From Pelagerythrobacter rhizovicinus (GTDB lineage: Bacteria; Pseudomonadota; Alphaproteobacteria; Sphingomonadales; Sphingomonadaceae), in the NCBI RefSeq assembly GCF_004135625.1, contig NZ_SDPV01000001.1, positions 248,001 to 312,000 of the forward strand: 64,000 nt of DNA, in the 5' to 3' direction. The position numbers and the translations under genes are program-made. Positions 24,768 to 33,585 of this stretch are shown one piece after another. The notes below the pieces were generated by a model. It had not been told where the DNA came from. It did no database searches and was given only the letters and a program-made list of their open reading frames with translations. Within the stretch, counting starts at the first letter, position 1. Every line of letters starts with the position of its first letter.

Positions 24768-27443
24768 TCAGAATTCGGTCGAAAGCGACAGAGCAAAGCT
24801 CTGCCCGACTTCGTAGCTGTTAATCTCGATCCGGTTGGTGCCGTTCGACTGGTATTCGAAGTGATCGCGACCGAAGATGTTGCGCGCCTCCAGCTTCAAT
24901 TCGACCGGAAGCCGGAACAGGTCCAGTTCCTGTCGGTAGACGAAGTCCACGCGCAGGCCCGGATCCTCGACGATGTCGGGAAGGGAGGCCGTGCCGCGCG
25001 CGGTCACTCGCTCGCTAGCGTAGGAAAAGAGCATGGTGAACTGCTGGAGACGATCGACATCCTCCAGCCCCAGCTGGACATTGACCAGGTGATCGGACTG
25101 TCCAGTCAGGGGAACGCCATCGCGGAAATAGTTGGTCGCGGGCCGTTCGCCGCCAGGGAAGATCAGCGTCGTATCGTCGGGTCCGACCTCGATTTTCGAA
25201 TCGGTGTAAGTGTAGTTGGCGACAGTGACGATACGTTTGGTCTCGAACCAGCCGCCCCAGTCGAACAAGTCATAGTTGTGCTGGAACTCCAGCTCCGCCC
25301 CGTGCAGCTTCGCGCTGGGGGCGTTGGCGAAGCTCGCGATCTGGACGTTGTCGGAGAAGGACGAATAGATTTCTATGGGGTTGTCGATATCCTTATAGAA
25401 GCCAGCGAGCGACACCCGATTTCCCTGTCCGAAATAATATTCGAGGCGCGCTTCGTAGTTCGTCAGTTCGCTGTCGACCAGGAACGGGTTGCCGTTGTAC
25501 TGGCGGCCGGTTTCCGGATCGTAGTAGGTCTGGAAGATCAACTCGCGGAATTGCGGCCGGGCGATCGTTTTCGACCCGTTGATGCGGGCCTGGAGAGAAT
25601 CGGTGATCTCCCAGGTGATCGTCCCCGCGGGAAGGTAGTAATCGTTCTTGAGCAGTGTCGAACTGCCTGAATTGGTCGGGGTGGCGAAGACCTCGACCGG
25701 ATTCACGCTCTGCTTGGCGTCTTCGTAGCGCACGCCCAGATCGATGGTTAGGCCTTCGACCGGATTGATGCGCGACTGAAGATAGCCCGCGTGAATCTCC
25801 AGCGCTGCGGCGAAGGCAGGATCGGATTGTGTGGTTTCGATCAGGCCGATGTCGTAATAATCGATTATCGCATCGCCGAGCAGCAGATCGGGACGCAGTG
25901 TGCCCACCGCATCCTCGAATCCGGAATCGGCATCGAACAGGAATTCGCGCCGTTCCGAATAGCGGTCGGTATCGGTGTAGGCATAGCCCGCAGTGAGCCG
26001 GAGCCAGTCGGTCAGGGCGTACCCGATATCGATCCCGCCGTACCACAGCTCTTCCTTGAGATGCGAGAAGGCGACCGAGCCGCTGCCGCGCTGGCGGTCG
26101 AGCACATTGACGAAGAGATCACCCAGCGGATCGTTCTCGTTATTGGTGCGGACGTAAGTGAAGCTGTATTCATAAGGCGCCTCGCGGCGGGTCTGTGCGT
26201 ATCCGCCGCGCAGATCGATATCGAATGCGCCGAATTCCAGCTCTGCAACCAGTTGGCTGTCTACGAGCTGCCGCTCATACCAGCTGGTATCCTGGACGAA
26301 TTCGGTATCGCCATCGAGAAGATCCTCACCGAGCGCGTGGCGCGTCTGCTTCAGCGTGTCCCGGATATAAAGATTGGTCCACCGAAAGCGGTGGTCGCCG
26401 ACTTCAAGGCCGAAGCCAAGCAACCCGTTCACCAGAATACGGTTGTCGGTAACGAACTTGCGGAAATCGGTTCCGAGATCGAGATCCGTGCTGATCGGAC
26501 TCTGCGAAATGATCGAGCGGTTGCGCCACTTGTTGCTGATGCCGGCCGTCGCGATCACGCCGAACCGGCCGTCGCCGAAGGCCGGGAAGGACGTGCCTGC
26601 GGTCAGGCTGCCGGACCAGTTTACCGGCAGTTCCTCGACCTTCTGCGTCACCAGGAGGTTGGGATTGCCGAGTTGCTTCGCGATCGCTTGCTGGTTGACC
26701 TCGACATCGCTCATCCGCAGGCCGCTCGCGAAAAATTCGCGCAGCGCGGGCGGGGCATTGCGGGTTCCGTCGTCGAATCCGAACCAGTCGAAATCGGACC
26801 CGTAGTAGTCGTTTCCGGTCGAGAAAGTGGTTTGTTCGTCGCCGCTTATGCCGGCGCTGATCTCGAAGAAGCTTTCGTCCGGAATGGCACGGGTCGTCAG
26901 ATTGATCACGCCGCCGCCGAACTCGCCGGGAAAGTTGGCCGAATATGTCTTCTGCACGAGGCTGGACGCGACCACGTCGGTCGGGAAGATGTCGAGCGGG
27001 ACCACGCGGCTCAAGGGCTGCGGGCTGGGGAGCGGCAGGCCGTTCAGCAGTGCGAGCGAATAACGATCGCCCAGCCCGCGAACGTAGACGAACCCTTGAC
27101 CCTGGACCGACAGGCCAGTGACCCTGCCCAGAGCACCCGCGATGTCGCCTTCACCGGTGCGCGCGATCTGCTCGCTTGTGAGTACCGAAACGACCTGGGT
27201 CGAACTGCGCGTCACATCGCGTGTGCGGCGGCCGGTGACGATGATCTCGCCCCCGCCGCCGGGAATGGAGACCTCCGCTTCCTCTTCGGGAGCGGCCACG
27301 CTCTCGTCGCCTTGTGGCTGCTGGGTGCTGCCTTCCGCATCTGCTCCGGATTCGCCGGCCGTGCCTTGTGCCAGGGCGACGCCGGGAATGGTGAGTGCGG
27401 TGGTGAGCAGAAGCAGCCCCGCCAACTGCTTGCCAGTGGACAT
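24768..27443 (-). CDS. TonB-dependent outer-membrane receptor
   Basis: A 891-residue receptor. A cleavable signal (LAGLLLLTTALTIPGVALAQ) is followed by an acidic linker, a plug domain starting GGGGEIIVTGRRTRDVTRSS (TonB-box-like IIVTG) with RGLGDRYSLALLNGLPLPSP, and a 22-strand-type barrel ending in a terminal Phe (ALSLSTEF). The RVVPLDIFPTDVV and FGGGVINLTTR plug motifs fit the large TonB receptors of sphingomonads and Caulobacter. ATG 27443 has AGGGGG upstream. It is co-transcribed after a beta-helix lipoprotein; the ligand may be a phosphorylated or complex polymer. Confidence 0.92.
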   Translation of the reverse strand: MSTGKQLAGLLLLTTALTIPGVALAQGTAGESGADAEGSTQQPQGDESVAAPEEEAEVSIPGGGGEIIVTGRRTRDVTRSSTQVVSVLTSEQIARTGEGDIAGALGRVTGLSVQGQGFVYVRGLGDRYSLALLNGLPLPSPQPLSRVVPLDIFPTDVVASSLVQKTYSANFPGEFGGGVINLTTRAIPDESFFEISAGISGDEQTTFSTGNDYYGSDFDWFGFDDGTRNAPPALREFFASGLRMSDVEVNQQAIAKQLGNPNLLVTQKVEELPVNWSGSLTAGTSFPAFGDGRFGVIATAGISNKWRNRSIISQSPISTDLDLGTDFRKFVTDNRILVNGLLGFGLEVGDHRFRWTNLYIRDTLKQTRHALGEDLLDGDTEFVQDTSWYERQLVDSQLVAELEFGAFDIDLRGGYAQTRREAPYEYSFTYVRTNNENDPLGDLFVNVLDRQRGSGSVAFSHLKEELWYGGIDIGYALTDWLRLTAGYAYTDTDRYSERREFLFDADSGFEDAVGTLRPDLLLGDAIIDYYDIGLIETTQSDPAFAAALEIHAGYLQSRINPVEGLTIDLGVRYEDAKQSVNPVEVFATPTNSGSSTLLKNDYYLPAGTITWEITDSLQARINGSKTIARPQFRELIFQTYYDPETGRQYNGNPFLVDSELTNYEARLEYYFGQGNRVSLAGFYKDIDNPIEIYSSFSDNVQIASFANAPSAKLHGAELEFQHNYDLFDWGGWFETKRIVTVANYTYTDSKIEVGPDDTTLIFPGGERPATNYFRDGVPLTGQSDHLVNVQLGLEDVDRLQQFTMLFSYASERVTARGTASLPDIVEDPGLRVDFVYRQELDLFRLPVELKLEARNIFGRDHFEYQSNGTNRIEINSYEVGQSFALSLSTEF

Positions 27444-27498
27444 CGTGGGTGACCCCCTATCGTCTAGACGTCTGAAAACCGTTAGGTCCAAAAGTGCA

Positions 27499-27532
27499 GG
27501 GAGGCGGCCCGCCGGCAAGCGGAGCGCCTCCC
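27499..27532 (-). other. Intercistronic stem-loop between lipoprotein and TonB receptor
   Basis: GGGAGGCG (27499-27506) pairs with CGCCTCCC (27525-27532), with further pairing possible inside the 18-base loop. It lies in the 104-base gap between the two genes with only TTTT after it on the minus strand. It may be a processing or partial-attenuation site that sets the lipoprotein:receptor ratio. Confidence 0.4.
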
Positions 27533-27547
27533 CGGATTATCGTCCGA

Positions 27548-29119
27548 TCAGTAGACCGGCAGCGAGGTGCAATCGCTGACCGCGCTGTCGAAAATCACCG
27601 CCGCTGAATTGCAGGTCCAGCCGGCGTACCACGTGTCGGCGTCGTTGCGCACCGCACCGATGTAGTTCGCATTGTCGAAGAAGCTCGACAGGACGGTCGG
27701 ATCGAAGGCCGTCACGCCGCTCTCGTTGGCGCCGTTGATGAAGGTCATCGACAGCGTCGAGGTGAAGTTCGAGTTGTTGTTCGAACCACCATCAAAGAGC
27801 GCCTGGGTTTCGGCTGCGGTCACGTCGCCGCCATCCCGGAACGGGGCGCCACAGTCCATGACGAACGATTCGAACCGGACCGGTCCGACATCGTCGAGCG
27901 CGGCATTCGCAGCGCGGATCGTTTCCTCATCGTCGATGCGCAGGCAGGGCGTGCCCTGCGATGCGTCGACCAGCACGCTGTTCGCGATCGTGTAGTCGGC
28001 ACCGCCGCGAATGCGGATCGCCTGATCGTTGGTGCGGCGCTGGATGAAGGTTGCGTTGACGACCTGCGTGTTCTGGCGCGGGGTCGAGTCGGTGAACACA
28101 TTGCTCGAATCGGCTTCGATTATGCCATCGCCGACCTCGTCGCGTTGCACGGCAATCACATATTGCAGGTTCGCCTTTACACCGGTGTCGGTGTCAAGGG
28201 AGTCGTCTTCCGCCCCGACCACGATCAGGTTCTTCATGTTGACGAAGCCGCCGAAGAACTCGACGCCGTCATCGGAGCTGTTGTAGCTCATGATGTGGCT
28301 CAGTTCGGTGCCCGTGCCGGTGCCGCCGGTGGTCAGCGACTGGAGTTCGTTGTTGCCGGAAAGGACGAAGCCCGAATAGCGGATCTGGACGTAGCGCATC
28401 GTGCCCGAACTGTCGTTTTCTGTAGCGCCACCGAAGAACGCGGGCTGAGCCGCACCTTCCACCTGGCGTTCGCAGTCGACTGTGCCGGGTGTCGCGCCGT
28501 CTGCGGCGCAATCGGTCACCGGAGCGCGTCCGGCAAGGACGACGCCGCCCCATTGCCCGGACGAATTGGCGTTGTTGCTGCCGAGTACGTTGTGGCGGCT
28601 GGTGAAGATGATCGGGCGCTCCGCGGTGCCGACCGCGTTGATCTGGTTGCCGCGATTCACCATCAGGAACGCCGCCCCGTTGCCGAACAATTGCACGCCG
28701 GGTTCGATCGTCAACGTAACGTTGGTGTCGGTCGCCCCGTCGGAGCCATCGGGAGCCGGGCCACCGTCGGAACCGACGTCGACGCGCCCGTCGAGCTGAT
28801 AGAGCACGCCTGCGACATAAGGCAGGGTGGACGACGCGTTGAAGCGGGCAGGCAGGGAGCAAACGCGGTATTCGCCCGTCGGGCCGGAGATGGTGCCGAC
28901 ATTCGTAAGACCTTGCGGATCCGCGATCGTCGGGCAATCGTCAGCCGGCGATACCGTGCCCGGCGGCGGCGGCGGCGGGGGAGGCGGCGGCGGAGGCGTT
29001 GCGGGCGGATTGATGATCACATTGCCGCCCGTGCCGGGCGAACTGATTTCGTCGGCGCCGCAGCCGGCCAGAATGACCAGGCCACAGCCGAGCACGATGG
29101 ATCGTTGAAGCGTTTTCAC
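27548..29119 (-). CDS. Predicted surface lipoprotein, right-handed beta-helix-like
   Basis: A 523-residue predicted lipoprotein. The signal peptide ends in the lipobox VILAGC, with Cys as the lipidated residue. A spacer with 12 consecutive prolines follows, then a repeat-rich body (NAVGTAERPIIFTSRHNVLG, RYVQIRYSGFVLSGNNELQS, DGVEFFGGFVNMKNLIVVG) that looks like parallel beta-helix turns. GTG 29119 has GAGGGG ten bases upstream; the in-frame TTG at 29137 overlaps that RBS. It is the first gene of an operon with a TonB receptor. Ligand and activity are unknown. Confidence 0.8.
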   Translation of the reverse strand: MKTLQRSIVLGCGLVILAGCGADEISSPGTGGNVIINPPATPPPPPPPPPPPPGTVSPADDCPTIADPQGLTNVGTISGPTGEYRVCSLPARFNASSTLPYVAGVLYQLDGRVDVGSDGGPAPDGSDGATDTNVTLTIEPGVQLFGNGAAFLMVNRGNQINAVGTAERPIIFTSRHNVLGSNNANSSGQWGGVVLAGRAPVTDCAADGATPGTVDCERQVEGAAQPAFFGGATENDSSGTMRYVQIRYSGFVLSGNNELQSLTTGGTGTGTELSHIMSYNSSDDGVEFFGGFVNMKNLIVVGAEDDSLDTDTGVKANLQYVIAVQRDEVGDGIIEADSSNVFTDSTPRQNTQVVNATFIQRRTNDQAIRIRGGADYTIANSVLVDASQGTPCLRIDDEETIRAANAALDDVGPVRFESFVMDCGAPFRDGGDVTAAETQALFDGGSNNNSNFTSTLSMTFINGANESGVTAFDPTVLSSFFDNANYIGAVRNDADTWYAGWTCNSAAVIFDSAVSDCTSLPVY

Positions 29120-29197
29120 AGCGAGCGGTCCCCTCAAAAAACCCGAAGAATCGTTGATGCGAAATCGAGTTCGCGACTCGCGAGGTAGGACCGTGTC

Positions 29198-29319
29198 GTG
29201 ACAGTTTCTTTGCAGGAAATACTATTAGTTATATGACTATATTGTGACAAAAAATAGACATATAAGGCAAATCGATTCGAGAGTATGCCAGAGAACAGAT
29301 TGTTACATGATAATGACAG
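29198..29319 (-). promoter_or_regulatory. AT-rich promoter region with Pho-box-like repeats
   Basis: On the minus strand CTGTCAT-TATC-ATGTAAC (29319-29302) and TTGTCAC-AATA-TAGTCAT (29250-29233) resemble the PhoB direct repeat (CTGTCAT, 4 bases, CTGTCAT). The second has TAGTAT eight bases downstream as a -10 candidate, ahead of the lipoprotein start at 29119. A lone CTGTCAC (29204-29198) follows. The first site also faces the divergent gene at 29394. Matches are imperfect, so this is a candidate only. Confidence 0.45.
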
Positions 29320-29393
29320 TGTTTCATTTTTGTTGCGATAAGTGCAGACGTATGCGAAATTTCTCTCTGTAGCGAAGCTTTGGGAGAGAAAAG

Positions 29394-29753
29394 ATGGATA
29401 TCCTGACCGGAGTTGCAGTGCTCGCGCTGTCTCAAGGCAGCGTCGCGATGGACGTCGCTTCCAACGAATTGATTGCGCAGCGCAACGAAGCTGCAATCGA
29501 ACGGATCGAGGCGAATGACCGGCTTGAGCGCGATGACCCCGCCCGCCTCATCAACCTTGGAATTGCGCACGCGCGCGAGGGGCGCGTGGAGGAAGCGCGC
29601 CAGATGTTCCGAGAAGTCGCGACCAGCGACGCGGCGGTGCGGCTGGAGCTTGCCGGGGGCGAATGGATCGACTCCCGGGACTTGGCGCGGCGGGCCCTGC
29701 GTATGCTCGATCGTGGCGAGTTCGGCGGCCGTAGTCGGGTGACCATGCGCTGA
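29394..29753 (+). CDS. Small TPR-like protein
   Basis: A 119-residue protein whose middle section (DDPARLINLGIAHAREGRVEEARQMFREV) matches a tetratricopeptide helix pair. The N-terminus (ILTGVAVLALSQGSVAM) is hydrophobic and may be a weak signal or anchor. GGGAGAG lies eight bases before the ATG. It is divergent from the lipoprotein-TonB operon and shares the AT-rich region with Pho-box-like repeats. Similar small TPR genes accompany TonB receptors in sphingomonads (from memory). No enzymatic motif is visible. Confidence 0.72.
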   Translation: MDILTGVAVLALSQGSVAMDVASNELIAQRNEAAIERIEANDRLERDDPARLINLGIAHAREGRVEEARQMFREVATSDAAVRLELAGGEWIDSRDLARRALRMLDRGEFGGRSRVTMR

Positions 29754-29861
29754 CAAACGGCGGCGCCGTCCGGGCGTCGCTCCGCCCCGAATCCTCGGAT
29801 TGTCTGGTTCCGCGTCGCTGTCGAGCGAATTGCCTCGTCCCGTCGGACTACGTCCAACTTG

Positions 29862-29879
29862 CTGTCACCGCCTTGTCAT
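29862..29879 (+). promoter_or_regulatory. Pho-box-like element upstream of the T4SS operon
   Basis: CTGTCAC-CGCC-TTGTCAT matches the PhoB direct repeat at 12 of 14 positions, with only C/T differences, 35 bases before the virB1 ATG. A convincing -10 at the normal spacing is not visible. By a uniform-composition estimate one such match is expected about 0.4 times in 64 kb on both strands, so it could be chance. Confidence 0.4.
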
Positions 29880-29913
29880 GTAGGGTGCGCAAGGAGATCG
29901 GACGGAGGGTTCG

Positions 29914-30537
29914 ATGATTCTCACGAGGTCGCCATGGCTTGCGCTTCTGGCGGGCATGGCCTGGATGGCGGCGCCTGCACGGGCGGACGTCATGGAAATC
30001 CGCGCCGATGGAGCACACTGGATCGCGGGCGCGCAGGCGTCGGCGCCTGTTGCGTCCGAATTCGCCGTCACGATCGAACTTCCGGCAGAATACGGCGTAC
30101 CGATGCAAGCCGTCGCCATTCCAGATCGACATGCTTCGGCAGTGCCCCACGCTTATGCCGCCAAGGTGCAGGAGCTCGCCCGCCGGTTCGACCTCAGTCC
30201 TGCACTGATCGAAGCACTGGTGTGGCAGGAGAGCCGCTGGCGGCCCAGCGCGGTTTCGCCGGTCGGCGCGCGCGGGCTGGCACAGCTGATGCCCGGGACC
30301 GCGCGCGAGCTCGGCGTCGATCCGGACGACCCGTTCGCCAATCTCGAAGGCGGCGCGCGCTATCTGCGCGCGCAGCTGGACCGGTTCGGCGGCGACCTTG
30401 AGAAGGCGCTCGCCGCCTATAACGCCGGTCCGGCGCGGGTCGAGCGGGCGGGGGGAGTGCCCGAGATTCGCGAAACGAAGACTTATGTCGCGGCTATCAT
30501 GGGCCGCCTTTCCAATCATTCCCGTGAGGTTCAGTAA
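29914..30537 (+). CDS. virB1: VirB1-like lytic transglycosylase
   Basis: First gene of the T4SS operon. A 207-residue periplasmic murein hydrolase that opens peptidoglycan for the secretion channel. The signal peptide (LALLAGMAWMAAPARAD) is followed by a soluble SLT domain: catalytic Glu in ALIEALVWQESRWRPSAVSPVGARGLAQLMPGTA and AAYNAGPARVERAGGVPEIRETKTYV. GGAGGG lies before ATG 29914. It is four bases from virB2. General lytic transglycosylases look alike; the call as VirB1 rests on context. Confidence 0.87.
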   Translation: MILTRSPWLALLAGMAWMAAPARADVMEIRADGAHWIAGAQASAPVASEFAVTIELPAEYGVPMQAVAIPDRHASAVPHAYAAKVQELARRFDLSPALIEALVWQESRWRPSAVSPVGARGLAQLMPGTARELGVDPDDPFANLEGGARYLRAQLDRFGGDLEKALAAYNAGPARVERAGGVPEIRETKTYVAAIMGRLSNHSREVQ

Positions 30538-30541
30538 ACAC

Positions 30542-30844
30542 ATGCGTTCGATTGTTCGTCTTTCGGCCCTGGCCGTTCTTTTTGCTCCGACCGCTGCCTA
30601 TGCGCAGGCCGTCGCCGATCCACAGGGATCGGGCCCGATCGTTGCTGCACTCGGCTGGTTGCAAGGAACGCTGCTGGGCAATGTCGCGACAGCCGTTGCG
30701 GTGATGGCGGTCGCGGCGGTCGGGTTTCTGATGCTGACGGGCCGCATGAACTGGCGCTTCGGTGCGACGGTCATCATCGGCTGCTTCATCCTGTTCGGTG
30801 CCGCTTCGATCGTCGCGGGCATCCAGCAGGCGGCGGGGGGCTGA
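30542..30844 (+). CDS. virB2: VirB2/TrbC-like pilin
   Basis: A 100-residue predicted pilin subunit. The signal peptide (SIVRLSALAVLFAPTAAYAQ) is followed by two hydrophobic helices (LLGNVATAVAVMAVAAVGFLML and FGATVIIGCFILFGAASIVAGI) separated by the basic loop TGRMNWR, the usual VirB2 plan. ATG 30542 lies four bases after virB1. Confidence 0.88.
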   Translation: MRSIVRLSALAVLFAPTAAYAQAVADPQGSGPIVAALGWLQGTLLGNVATAVAVMAVAAVGFLMLTGRMNWRFGATVIIGCFILFGAASIVAGIQQAAGG

Positions 30845-30845
30845 G

Positions 30846-31130
30846 GTGGACCAGCTCGTCCGTCACCCCGTGCACCGCGCGCTTACCCGGCCGCAGATGT
30901 TCGCGGGGGTGACGTACAACTTCTTCATCATCAATGCGGCCGTGACGACCGAGCTGTTCCTGATCACGGGCAGCTTCCTCGCGCTGCCCGCCGCTCTGGT
31001 CATTCACGGCATCGGCTATTTCGCGTGCCTGCGCGAGCCGCGCGTGTTCGACCTGTGGATCACCAAGGTTTCGAAGTGTCCGCGGGTCAAGAACTGGAAG
31101 CGCTGGGGCTGCAACAGTTACGCGGCGTGA
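30846..31130 (+). CDS. virB3: VirB3-like inner-membrane protein
   Basis: A 94-residue inner-membrane protein that helps assemble the T4SS base. The N-terminus HPVHRALTRPQMFAGVTYNF is characteristic of VirB3, followed by hydrophobic stretches (IINAAVTTELFLITGSFLAL and ALVIHGIGYFACL). GTG 30846 directly follows the virB2 stop. Confidence 0.87.
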   Translation: MDQLVRHPVHRALTRPQMFAGVTYNFFIINAAVTTELFLITGSFLALPAALVIHGIGYFACLREPRVFDLWITKVSKCPRVKNWKRWGCNSYAA

Positions 31131-31155
31131 CGGGCCTGGAAGGGGTCAAAGGGTT

Positions 31156-33585
31156 ATGAGCAAATGGATCGGAGCCGCTGCCTGGAGCGCGAGGGAAGCT
31201 CGCGCCGGCGATCGGCTGCCCTATGCCGGCCTGATCGACGCGAGCACCATGCTGCTGCGCGATGGATCGGTCATGGCCGCGATCCAGGTGCCAGGCCTGC
31301 TGTTCGAGACGGAGGACAGCGATGCGCTGAACGCGCACGCCGCTACGCGCGAGGTCATGCTGCGCTCCACGCTCGATGCACGCTTCGTGATGTATCACCA
31401 CGTCATCCGGCGCCGGGTTGAGGTGGAGCTCGAGGCGGAATTCGACGATCCGCTGAGCCGGCACATCGACGCACGATGGAAGGAGCGGCTCGGTGCGGGC
31501 GCGCTGTTCGTCAACGACCAGTTTGTCACGCTGATTCGGCGGCCCGCCAGGGGGAAGGCCGGGCTCGCCGAACGCGCGGCGCGCCTGTGGAACCGCCGTG
31601 GGCGCAAGGAAATCGAAGCCGATCCGAAGGACATTCGCTCGCTCAAGGCAGCGGTGACAGGGCTCGTCGCCGCGCTCCAGCCTTACGGCGCCGCGGTTCT
31701 CGGCGACTACGATGGACCGCGCGGCAAGACGAACAACGAGCTGCTGGAGCTTCTCTCAGCCCTCTACAACGGGGAAATGCGCCCTGTGCGCCGGCCGCAC
31801 GAGGACAGCGACGTCGGCCATATGCTGCCCTATCGCCGGGCGAGCTTCGGGCTCGACGCGATGGAACTGCGCGGCTCGGGCGAACCCGATTTCGCCACGC
31901 TGTTGAGTCTAAAGGACTATCCCGACGCAACCTCCCCCGGTCTGCTCGATGGCCTGCTGCGGCTGCCGTACGAGATGGTCGTTTCCGAAAGCTACGCCCC
32001 CGCCGAGCGGCAGACCGCGCGCGAGCGGATGGATCTGGCGCTGCGCCGCCTGCGCTCCGCCGACGAGGAGGCTGCCGCCGAGCGCGCCGACATGCTCGCC
32101 GCCCGCGACGCGCTCGGCAATGGAGCGGTCGGCTTCGGCGATCACCACCTCACCGTGCTGGTGCGCGAGCGCGATCTCGGTCGGCTCGACGAGGCGACTG
32201 CCGCCTGCGCCGCCGCACTGGCCGACACCGGCGCGATCGCGGTGCGTGAGGACACTAATCTGGAGCCGGCCTTCTGGGCGCAGTTCCCCGGCAACGAGCA
32301 ATACATCGTACGCCGCGCGATGATCTCCTCGGCCAATATGGCGAGCTTCGGCAGCCTCCATGGCATGGCGCTGGGGCAGGCGCAGGGCAACCACTGGGGT
32401 GAGGCGGTCACGCTGCTGCAGACGACCAGCTCGACCCCGTTCTTCTTCAATTTCCACACCGGCGACTTGGGCAACTTTTCGGTGATCGGCCCGTCGGGTT
32501 CGGGCAAGACGGTGGTGATGAACTTCCTCGCCGCGCAGGCACAGAAGTTCAAACCACGCACGATCCTGTTCGACAAGGATCGCGGCGCCGAGCTGTTCGT
32601 GCGCGGGATTGGCGGGCGCTACGACCGGATCAGCGCGGGCGAACCGACCGGCTTCAACCCGCTCGCGCTGCCCGACACGGCGGCGAACCGCGCCTTCCTG
32701 CGCGACTGGCTCGGCGTGCTGCTCAACGCCGAAGGGCCGGAGGAACTGGCGACCGTCAGCCAGGCGGTCGACGCCGCTTATGCGAACGACGGTTCGCTCC
32801 GCCGCCTGCGGCATTTCAAGGAACTGCTCTCGGGTGCCCGGCGCCCGGAGGCGGGCGATCTGGCCGACCGCCTTTCCGCCTGGATCGGACAGGGCGAGCA
32901 TGGCTGGTTGTTCGACAATGCCGAAGACCGGCTCGACCTGTCGAACCGCGTGCTCGGCTTCGACATGACCGCGCTGCTGGAGAACCCCAAGCTGCGCACG
33001 CCGGTCATGATGTACCTGTTCCACCGGATCGAGGAACGGCTCGATGGTCAGCCGACGATGATCCTGATCGACGAGGGCTGGAAGGCGCTCGACGATGCGG
33101 TCTTCGCCGCGCGTATCCGCGACTGGCTGAAGACGCTGCGCAAGCGCAACGCGCTGGTCGGCTTCGCCACCCAGAGCGCGCGCGATGCGCTCGAAAGCCG
33201 CATTTCCACCGCGCTGGTCGAGCAGACCGCGACGATGGTATTCATGCCTAACTCACGCGCGCGACCGGAGGATTACTGCGACGGCTTCGGCCTGACCGCG
33301 CACGAATTGGCCGTCATCCGCAGTTTGCCTGCGCACAGCCGCTGTTTCCTCGTCCGGCAACCCGATGCGAGCGTGGTGGTGCGCCTCGACCTCTCCAATG
33401 CGCCCGAGGTGCTGACCATTCTGTCGGGCCGCGAAAGCTCGGTTCGTCGGCTCGATCTGCTCCGCGCTGCGGTCGGCGACAATCCGGCCGAATGGTATCC
33501 CGCTCTCACCGGCCACGGTTGGCCGGCAGCTCTCAATGACGAAGGGGAGGGCGACGTCGTGCCCTTCCGACAGGCCGCGGAATGA
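31156..33585 (+). CDS. virB4: VirB4 T4SS ATPase
   Basis: A 809-residue cytoplasmic ATPase that powers T4SS assembly and substrate transfer. The CagE/TrbE/VirB N-terminal domain covers roughly residues 1-380. Walker A is GPSGSGKTVVMNF near residue 446, Walker B is MILIDEGWKAL near residue 635, and a conserved arginine-rich stretch follows (RKRNALVGFATQS). The length fits the family. It ends in an ATGA overlap with virB6. Confidence 0.95.
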   Translation: MSKWIGAAAWSAREARAGDRLPYAGLIDASTMLLRDGSVMAAIQVPGLLFETEDSDALNAHAATREVMLRSTLDARFVMYHHVIRRRVEVELEAEFDDPLSRHIDARWKERLGAGALFVNDQFVTLIRRPARGKAGLAERAARLWNRRGRKEIEADPKDIRSLKAAVTGLVAALQPYGAAVLGDYDGPRGKTNNELLELLSALYNGEMRPVRRPHEDSDVGHMLPYRRASFGLDAMELRGSGEPDFATLLSLKDYPDATSPGLLDGLLRLPYEMVVSESYAPAERQTARERMDLALRRLRSADEEAAAERADMLAARDALGNGAVGFGDHHLTVLVRERDLGRLDEATAACAAALADTGAIAVREDTNLEPAFWAQFPGNEQYIVRRAMISSANMASFGSLHGMALGQAQGNHWGEAVTLLQTTSSTPFFFNFHTGDLGNFSVIGPSGSGKTVVMNFLAAQAQKFKPRTILFDKDRGAELFVRGIGGRYDRISAGEPTGFNPLALPDTAANRAFLRDWLGVLLNAEGPEELATVSQAVDAAYANDGSLRRLRHFKELLSGARRPEAGDLADRLSAWIGQGEHGWLFDNAEDRLDLSNRVLGFDMTALLENPKLRTPVMMYLFHRIEERLDGQPTMILIDEGWKALDDAVFAARIRDWLKTLRKRNALVGFATQSARDALESRISTALVEQTATMVFMPNSRARPEDYCDGFGLTAHELAVIRSLPAHSRCFLVRQPDASVVVRLDLSNAPEVLTILSGRESSVRRLDLLRAAVGDNPAEWYPALTGHGWPAALNDEGEGDVVPFRQAAE

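Noticed and set aside
25791-27452. 553-codon plus-strand open frame
   Set aside because: Antisense to a TonB receptor with full plug and barrel motifs.
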